Shown here: piece by piece, positions 57,920 through 64,000 of the stretch
How the letters are laid out: every line of letters begins with the position of its first letter
How positions within the stretch are numbered: the stretch's first letter is position 1
NCBI GenBank assembly: GCA_037577475.1
Contig: CM075185.1
Coordinates: 33,540,874-33,604,873, forward strand
DNA from: Chaunax sp. Z400
Lineage: Eukaryota > Chordata > Actinopteri > Lophiiformes > Chaunacidae
DNA: 64,000 nt
Direction: 5' to 3'
Position numbers and translations under genes: made by a program
Notes under the pieces: model-generated
What the model was told of the DNA's origin: nothing
Databases searched by the model: none
What the model saw: only the letters and a program-made list of their open reading frames with translations

Positions 57920-59327
57920 GGGATAAGCTCTTTCAACGGTTTTATGGGGTCTCCAAGAACGTCAGCAGGTAAACCGAGTCTCTACGATTTACGGTTCCCG
58001 AGATATGACATGTATTTTTGGTGATTTTTGGAATTTTTGTATCTCGGGAACGGAAGGTCGTAGAGACTCGGGGAGAAGTCTGGCGTGTTCAGAGACCACG
58101 AATTATGTCCAACGGATCATGGTCCCGAGTCTCTACGACCTTCCGTTCCCGAGTTATACTCAAGTTTATTTTCCCATTGAAGTGAATGGGGTTTGGTTCG
58201 CCTATAGTGAATGTGTGTATCTCGGAAACGGAAGGTCGTAGAGACTCGGGCCCAACGTCTGTCTAGGGGTTTATGTGGTCTCTGAGAACACCAGTCTTTG
58301 TCCCGAGTCTGTGCGACCTTCCTTTCCCGAGATATGACATGTCCAGTAGGGGCGTATTTTGAATGTCTGTATCTCGGGAACGGAAGGTCGTAGAGACTCG
58401 TGGAGAAGTCTGGCGTGTTCAGAGACCACGAATTATGTCGGACGGATCATGGTCCCGAGTCTCTACGACCTTCCGTTCCCGAGTTATACTCAAGTTTATT
58501 TTCCCATTGAAGTGAATGGGGTTTGGTTCGCCTATAGTGAATGTGTGTATCTCGGAAACGGAAGGTCGTAGAGACTCGGGACCAACGTCCGTCTAGGGGT
58601 TTATGTGGTCTCTGAGAACACCAGTCTTTGTCCCGAGTCTGTGCGACCTTCCTTTCCCGAGATATGACATGTCCAGTAGGGGCGTATTTTGAATGTCTGT
58701 ATCTCGGGAACGGAAGGTCGTAGAGACTCGGGGATAAGCTCTTTCAATGGTTTTATGGGGTCTCCAAGAATGCCAGCGGGTAAACCGAGTCTCTACGACT
58801 TACGGTTCCCGAGATATGACATGTATTTTTGGTGATTTTTGGAATTTTTGTATCTCGGGAACGGAAGGTCGTAGAGACTCGGGGAGAAGTCTGGCGTGTT
58901 CAGAGACCACGAATTATGTCCGACGGATCATGGTCCCGAGTCTCTACGACCTTCCGTTCCCGAGTTATACTCAAGTTTATTTTCCCATTGAAGTGAATGG
59001 GGTTTGGTCCGCCTATAGTGAATGTGTGTATCTCGGAAACGGAAGGTCGTAGAGACTCGGGACCAACGTCCGTCTAGGGGTTTATGTGGTCTCTGAGAAC
59101 ACCAGTCTTTGTCCCGAGTCTGTGCGACCTTCCTTTCCCGAGATATGACATGTCCAGTAGGGGCGTATTTTGAATGTCTGTATCTCGGGAACGGAAGGTC
59201 GTAGAGACTCGCGGACAAGTGTGGGTTAGGGGTTAGGGTTAGGGTTAGGGTTAGGTTAAGGGGATAAAAACTCAATCGGGGCCCTACCCGGGTTGGTAAC
59301 TTTTGAACGGAAGGTCGTAGAGACTCG
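57920..59327 (+). repeat. Array block B-CD-CD-B-CD-A (1408 bp)
   Basis: B 57920, C 58071, D 58249, C 58401, D 58579, B 58731, C 58882, D 59060, A 59212 (116 bp). The final A has the Domain II form (GTTAGGTTAAGG, CGGGGCCCTACCC) although the other modules are flank type. Confidence 0.88.
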
Positions 59328-60852
59328 GGGATAAGCTCTTTCAACGGTTTTATGGGGTCTCCAAGAACGTCAGCAGGTAAACCGAGTCTCTACGATTTAC
59401 GGTTCCCGAGATATGACATGTATTTTTGGTGATTTTTGGAATTTTTGTATCTCGGGAACGGAAGGTCGTAGAGACTCGGGGAGAAGTCTGGCGTGTTCAG
59501 AGACCACGAATTATGTCCGACGGATCATGGTCCCGAGTCTCTACGACCTTCCGTTCCCGAGTTATACTCAAGTTTATTTTCCCATTGAAGTGAATGGGGT
59601 TTGGTTCGCCTATAGTGAATGTGTGTATCTCGGAAACGGAAGGGCGTAGAGACTCGGGACCAACGTCCGTCTAGGGGTTTATGTGGTCTCTGAGAACACC
59701 AGTCTTTGTCCCGAGTCTGTGCGACCTTCCTTTCCCGAGATATGACATGTCCAGTAGGGGCGTATTTTGAATGTCTGTATCTCGGGAACGGAAGGTCGTA
59801 GAGACTCGCGGACAAGTGTGGGTTAGGGGTTAGGGTTAGGGTTAGGGTTAGGGTTAAGGGGATAAAAACTCAATGGGGGCCCTACCCGGGTTGGTAACTT
59901 TTGAACAGAAGGTCGTAGAGACTCGGGGATAAGCTCTTTCAACGGTTTTATGGGGTCTCCAAGAACGTCAGCAGGTAAACCGAGTCTCTACGATTTACGG
60001 TTCCCGAGATATGACATGTATTTTTGGTGATTTTTGGAATTTTTGTATCTCGGGAACGGAAGGTCGTAGAGACTCGGGGAGAAGTCTGGCGTGTTCAGAG
60101 ACCACGAATTATGTCCAACGGATCATGGTCCCGAGTCTCTACGACCTTCCGTTCCCGAGTTATACTCAAGTTTATTTTCCCATTGAAGTGAATGGGGTTT
60201 GGTTCGCCTATAGTGAATGTGTGTATCTCGGAAACGGAAGGTCGTAGAGACTCGGGCCCAACGTCTGTCTAGGGGTTTATGTGGTCTCTGAGAACACCAG
60301 TCTTTGTCCCGAGTCTGTGCGACCTTCCTTTCCCGAGATATGACATGTCCAGTAGGGGCGTATTTTGAATGTCTGTATCTCGGGAACGGAAGGTCGTAGA
60401 GACTCGTGGAGAAGTCTGGCGTGTTCAGAGACCACGAATTATGTCGGACGGATCATGGTCCCGAGTCTCTACGACCTTCCGTTCCCGAGTTATACTCAAG
60501 TTTATTTTCCCATTGAAGTGAATGGGGTTTGGTTCGCCTATAGTGAATGTGTGTATCTCGGAAACGGAAGGTCGTAGAGACTCGGGACCAACGTCCGTCT
60601 AGGGGTTTATGTGGTCTCTGAGAACACCAGTCTTTGTCCCGAGTCTGTGCGACCTTCCTTTCCCGAGATATGACATGTCCAGTAGGGGCGTATTTTGAAT
60701 GTCTGTATCTCGGGAACGGAAGGTCGTAGAGACTCGCGGACAAGTGTGGGTTAGGGGTTAGGGTTAGGGTTAGGGTTAGGTTAAGGGGATAAAAACTCAA
60801 TCGGGGCCCTACCCGGGTTGGTAACTTTTGAACGGAAGGTCGTAGAGACTCG
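59328..60852 (+). repeat. Array blocks BCDA (598 bp) and B-CD-CD-A (927 bp)
   Basis: B 59328, C 59479, D 59657, A 59809 (117 bp, flank type); then B 59926, C 60077, D 60255, C 60407, D 60585, A 60737 (116 bp, Domain II form). The C at 59479 has a mutated core (GGAAGGGCGTAG). The A at 57803 and 59809 share GAACAGAAGG in the half core. Confidence 0.88.
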
Positions 60853-62742
60853 GGGATAAGCTCTTTCAACGGTTTTATGGGGTCTCCAAGAACGTCAGCA
60901 GGTAAACCGAGTCTCTACGATTTACGGTTCCCGAGATATGACATGTATTTTTGGTGATTTTTGGAATTTTTGTATCTCGGGAACGGAAGGTCGTAGAGAC
61001 TCGGGGAGAAGTCTGGCGTGTTCAGAGACCACGAATTATGTCCAACGGATCATGGTCCCGAGTCTCTACGACCTTCCGTTCCCGAGTTATACTCAAGTTT
61101 ATTTTCCCATTGAAGTGAATGGGGTTTGGTTCGCCTATAGTGAATGTGTGTATCTCGGAAACGGAAGGTCGTAGAGACTCGGGCCCAACATCTGTCTAGG
61201 GGTTTATGTGGTCTCTGAGAACACCAGTCTTTGTCCCGAGTCTGTGCGACCTTCCTTTCCCGAGATATGATATGTCCAGTAGGGGCGTAATTTGAATGTC
61301 TGTATCTCGGGAACGGAAGGTCGTAGAGACTCGTGGAGAAGTCTGGCGTGTTCAGAGACCACGAATTATGTCGGACGGATCATGGTCCCGAGTCTCTACG
61401 ACCTTCCGTTCCCGAGTTATACTCAAGTTTATTTTCCCATTGAAGTGAATGGGGTTTGGTTCGCCTATAGTGAATGTGTGAATCTCGGAAACGGAAGGTC
61501 GTAGAGACTCGGGACCAACGTCCGTCTAGGGGTTTATGTGGTCTCTGAGAACACCGGTCTTTGTCCCGAGTCTGTGCGACCTTCCTTTCCCGAGATATGA
61601 CATGTCCAGTAGGGGCGTATTTTGAATGTCTGTATCTCAGGAACGGAAGGTCGTAGAGACTCGGGGATAAGCTCTTTCAATGGTTTTATGGGGTCTCCAA
61701 GAATGCCAGCGGGTAAACCGAGTCTCTACGACTTACGGTTCCCGAGATATGACATGTATTTTTGGTGATTTTTGGAATTTTTGTATCTCGGGAACGGAAG
61801 GTCGTAGAGACTCGGGGAGAAGTCTGGCGTGTTCAGAGACCACGAATTATGTCCGACGGATCATGGTCCCGAGTCTCTACGACCTTCCGTTCCCGAGTTA
61901 TACTCAAGTTTATTTTCCCATTGAAGTGAATGGGGTTTGGTTCGCCTATAGTGAATGTGTGTATCTCGGAAACGGAAGGTCGTAGAGACTCGGGACCAAC
62001 GTCCGTCTAGGGGTTTATGTGGTCTCTGAGAACACCAGTCTTTGTCCCGAGTCTGTGCGACCTTCCTTTCCCGAGATATGACATGTCCAGTAGGGGCGTA
62101 TTTTGAATGTCTGTATCTCGGGAACGGAAGGTCGTAGAGACTCGGGGATAAGCTCTTTCAATGGTTTTATGGGGTCTCCAAGAATGCCAGCGGGTAAACC
62201 GAGTCTCTACGACTTACGGTTCCCGAGATATGACATGTATTTTTGGTGATTTTTGGAATTTTTGTATCTCGGGAACGGAAGGTCGTAGAGACTCGTGGAG
62301 AAGTCTGGCGTGTTCAGAGACCACGAATTATGTCGGACGGATCATGGTCCCGAGTCTCTACGACCTTCCGTTCCCGAGTTATACTCAAGTTTATTTTCCC
62401 ATTGAAGTGAATGGGGTTTGGTCCGCCTATAGTGAATGTGTGTATCTCGGAAACGGAAGGTCGTAGAGACTCGGGACCAACGTCCGTCTAGGGGTTTATG
62501 TGGTCTCTGAGAACACCAGTCTTTGTCCCGAGTCTGTGCGACCTTCCTTTCCCGAGATATGACATGTCCAGTAGGGGCGTATTTTGAATGTCTGTATCTC
62601 GGGAACGGAAGGTCGTAGAGACTCGCGGACAAGTGTGGGTTAGGGGTTAGGGTTAGGGTTAGGGTTAGGGTTAAGGGGATAAAAACTCAATGGGGGCCCT
62701 ACCCGGGTTGGTAACTTTTGAACGGAAGGTCGTAGAGACTCG
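60853..62742 (+). repeat. Array block B-CD-CD-B-CD-B-CD-A (1890 bp)
   Basis: B 60853, C 61004, D 61182, C 61334, D 61512, B 61664, C 61815, D 61993, B 62145, C 62296, D 62474, A 62626. The last BCDA (62145-62742) closely matches 17307-17904: GGAATTTTTG in B, then a C with TGGAGAAGTCTGG, GTCGGACGG and GGTCCGCC. Confidence 0.88.
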
Positions 62743-63552
62743 GGGATAAGCTCTTTCAATGGTTTTATGGGGTCTCCAAGAACGTCAGCAGGTAAACCGA
62801 GTCTCTACGATTTACGGTTCCCGAGATATGACATGTATTTTTCGTGATTTTTGGAATTTTTGTATCTCGGGAACGGAAGGTCGTAGAGACTCGGGGAGAA
62901 GTGTGGCGTGTTCAGAGACCACGAATTATGTCCAACGGATCATGGTCCCGAGTCTCTACGACCTTCCGTTCCCGAGTTATACTCAAGTTTATTTTCCCAT
63001 TGAAGTGAATGGGGTTTGGTTCGCCTATAGTGAATGTGTGTATCTCGGAAACGGAAGGTCGTAGAGACTCGGGCCCAACTCTGTCTAGGGGTTTATGTGG
63101 TCTCTGAGAACACCAGTCTTTGTCCCGAGTCTGTGCGACCTTCCTTTCCCGAGATATGACATGTCCAGTAGGGGCGTATTTTGAATGTCTGTATCTCGGG
63201 AACGGAAGGTCGTAGAGACTCGTGGAGAAGTCTGGCGTGTTCAGAGACCACGAATTATGTCGGACGGATCATGGTCCCGAGTCTCTACGACCTTCCGTTC
63301 CCGAGTTATACTCAAGTTTATTTTCCCATTGAAGTGAATGGGGTTTGGTTCGCCTATAGTGAATGTGTGTATCTCGGAAACGGAAGGTCGTAGAGACTCG
63401 GGACCAACGTCCGTCTAGGGGTTTATGTGGTCTCTGAGAACACCAGTCTTTGTCCCGAGTCTGTGGGACCTTCCTTTCCCGAGATATGACATGTCCAGTA
63501 GGGGCGTATTTTGAATGTCTGTATCTCGGGAACGGAAGGTCGTAGAGACTCT
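62743..63552 (+). repeat. Array block B-CD-CD before the second B-B tandem
   Basis: B 62743, C 62894, D 63072-63222 (151 bp; one base lost in CCCAACTCTG), C 63223, D 63401. The last base of the D core is changed (GACTCTGGG instead of GACTCGGGG) at 63552. Confidence 0.88.
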
Positions 63553-63854
63553 GGGATAAGCTCTTTCAATGGTTTTATGGGGTCTCCAAGAATGCCGGCA
63601 GGTAAACCGAGTCTCTACGACTTACGGTTCCCGAGATATGACATGTATTTTTCGTGATTTTTGGAATGTTTGTATCTCGGGAACGGAAGGTCGTAGAGAC
63701 TCGGGGATAAGCTCTTTCAATGGTTTTATGGGGTCTCCAAGAACGCCAGCGGGTAAACCGAGTCTCTACGACTTACGGTTCCCGAGATATGACATGTATT
63801 TTTGGTGATTTTTGGAATTTTTGTATCTCGGGAACGGAAGGTCGTAGAGACTCG
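63553..63854 (+). repeat. B-B tandem, second of two in the window
   Basis: B 63553-63703 (AATGCCGGCAGG, TTTTTCGTG, GAATGTTTG) is followed by B 63704-63854 (AACGCCAGCGGG). It is nearly identical to 18496-18797; the second B differs at AACGCC against AATGCC. Confidence 0.92.
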
Positions 63855-64000
63855 TGGAGAAGTCTGGCGTGTTCAGAGACCACGAATTATGTCGGACGGA
63901 TCATGGTCCCGAGTCTCTACGACCTTCCGTTCCCGAGTTATACTCAAGTTTATTTTCCCATTGAAGTGAATGGGGTTTGGTTCGCCTATAGTGAATGTGT
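63855..64000 (+). repeat. Module C, truncated by the window end
   Basis: The first 146 bp of an after-D subtype C (TGGAGAAGTCTGG, GTCGGACGG), although it follows B. It includes S 63855-63909, R' 63910-63940 and part of the loop. The array continues to the right. Confidence 0.93.

Larger units (their letters stand above)
1..64000. repeat. Composite satellite DNA array filling the window (modules A, B, C, D)
   Basis: Four module types tile the window end to end. My hand tiling closes exactly: the modules of 1-19244 sum to 19,244 bp and those of 56662-64000 sum to 7,339 bp. Between them lie 63 BCDA units. B, C and D each end in the same 31-bp core (R), and A ends in its last 22 bp. B, C and D also hold an inverted core (R') that begins 55 bp after the preceding core. 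C is always followed by D, A is always followed by B, and D is followed by A, B or C. No unique sequence of 300 bases or more exists here. The repeats and interstitial TTAGGG are seen directly; that this is eukaryotic heterochromatic satellite is inference from the class of sequence. Confidence 0.98.
56662..64000 (+). repeat. Domain III: irregular flank array (transition unit, then flank type)
   Basis: The first BCD (56662-57142) still carries Domain II variants. From 57143 the sequence returns to Domain I-like modules. Order: B-CD-CD-CD-A / B-CD-CD-B-CD-A / BCDA / B-CD-CD-A / B-CD-CD-B-CD-B-CD-A / B-CD-CD-B-B-(C). A modules begin at 57803, 59212, 59809, 60737 and 62626. C after D again begins TGGAGAAG and has GTCGGACGG, and the B loops end GGAATTTTTG, as in Domain I. 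Confidence 0.93.

Noticed and set aside
1..64000. Transposable element, MITE or target-site duplications explaining the inverted cores
   Set aside because: No transposase, no target-site duplication pattern and no isolated insertion were seen. The inverted cores are shared internal parts of tandem modules. A MITE origin of the ancestral monomer remains possible but cannot be supported here.
1..64000. Programmed DNA elimination or germline-restricted satellite
   Set aside because: Satellites with telomeric motifs occur in eliminated DNA of some animals, but nothing in this window is specific to that process and the species is unknown.

Overview
The whole window is one uninterrupted eukaryotic satellite DNA array. 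No protein gene, tRNA, rRNA or transposon was recognised, and no sequence foreign to the array was seen. All 64,000 bases can be tiled by four module types, called here A (110-117 bp), B (151 bp), C (178 bp) and D (152 bp). By hand count there are 83 A, 101 B, 120 C (two cut by the window edges) and 119 D. The A module carries a short (TTAGGG)n interstitial telomeric tract, always with the G-rich strand on +. The host therefore probably uses vertebrate-type TTAGGG telomeres, which occur in vertebrates, many other animals, many filamentous fungi and some protists. I cannot name the species. Whether the locus is subtelomeric, pericentromeric or centromeric cannot be decided from the sequence alone.

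Modules B, C and D share one plan: a 55-bp spacer S, a 31-bp core in inverted orientation (R'), a loop of 34, 61 or 35 bp, and the same 31-bp core in direct orientation (R). The array is thus an alternating series of inverted 31-bp cores that could fold into hairpins in two competing registers. The S spacer of C aligns with the S of D only after reverse-complementing it, as expected if an ancestral monomer flipped between its inverted cores. A looks like a chimera: 13 bp resembling the start of C, then the telomeric tract, then a stretch resembling the start of B, then half a core.

Layout: Domain I (1-19244) and Domain III (57143-64000) are irregular strings such as B-CD-CD-A, B-CD-B-CD-A and B-B-CD-A. 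Domain II (19245-56661) is a strict B-C-D-A tandem, 63 copies of 591-598 bp, itself organised into recent higher-order repeats of about 1.19, 1.78, 2.37 and 2.97 kb. Domain II has its own diagnostic variants, and both of its edges coincide with a core. One Domain I unit (9664-10261) already carries the Domain II variants and may resemble the unit that was amplified. Segments on either side of Domain II (about 17307-18797 and 62145-63854) are related to each other and share the only two B-B tandems in the window.

The pattern fits a homogenised, recently expanded core inside an older array. Unequal exchange or conversion at the 31-bp core is the likely engine. The many open frames of 70-163 codons are by-products of the repeats and are not annotated as genes. 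Comparisons were made by eye; no alignment software or database search was used.
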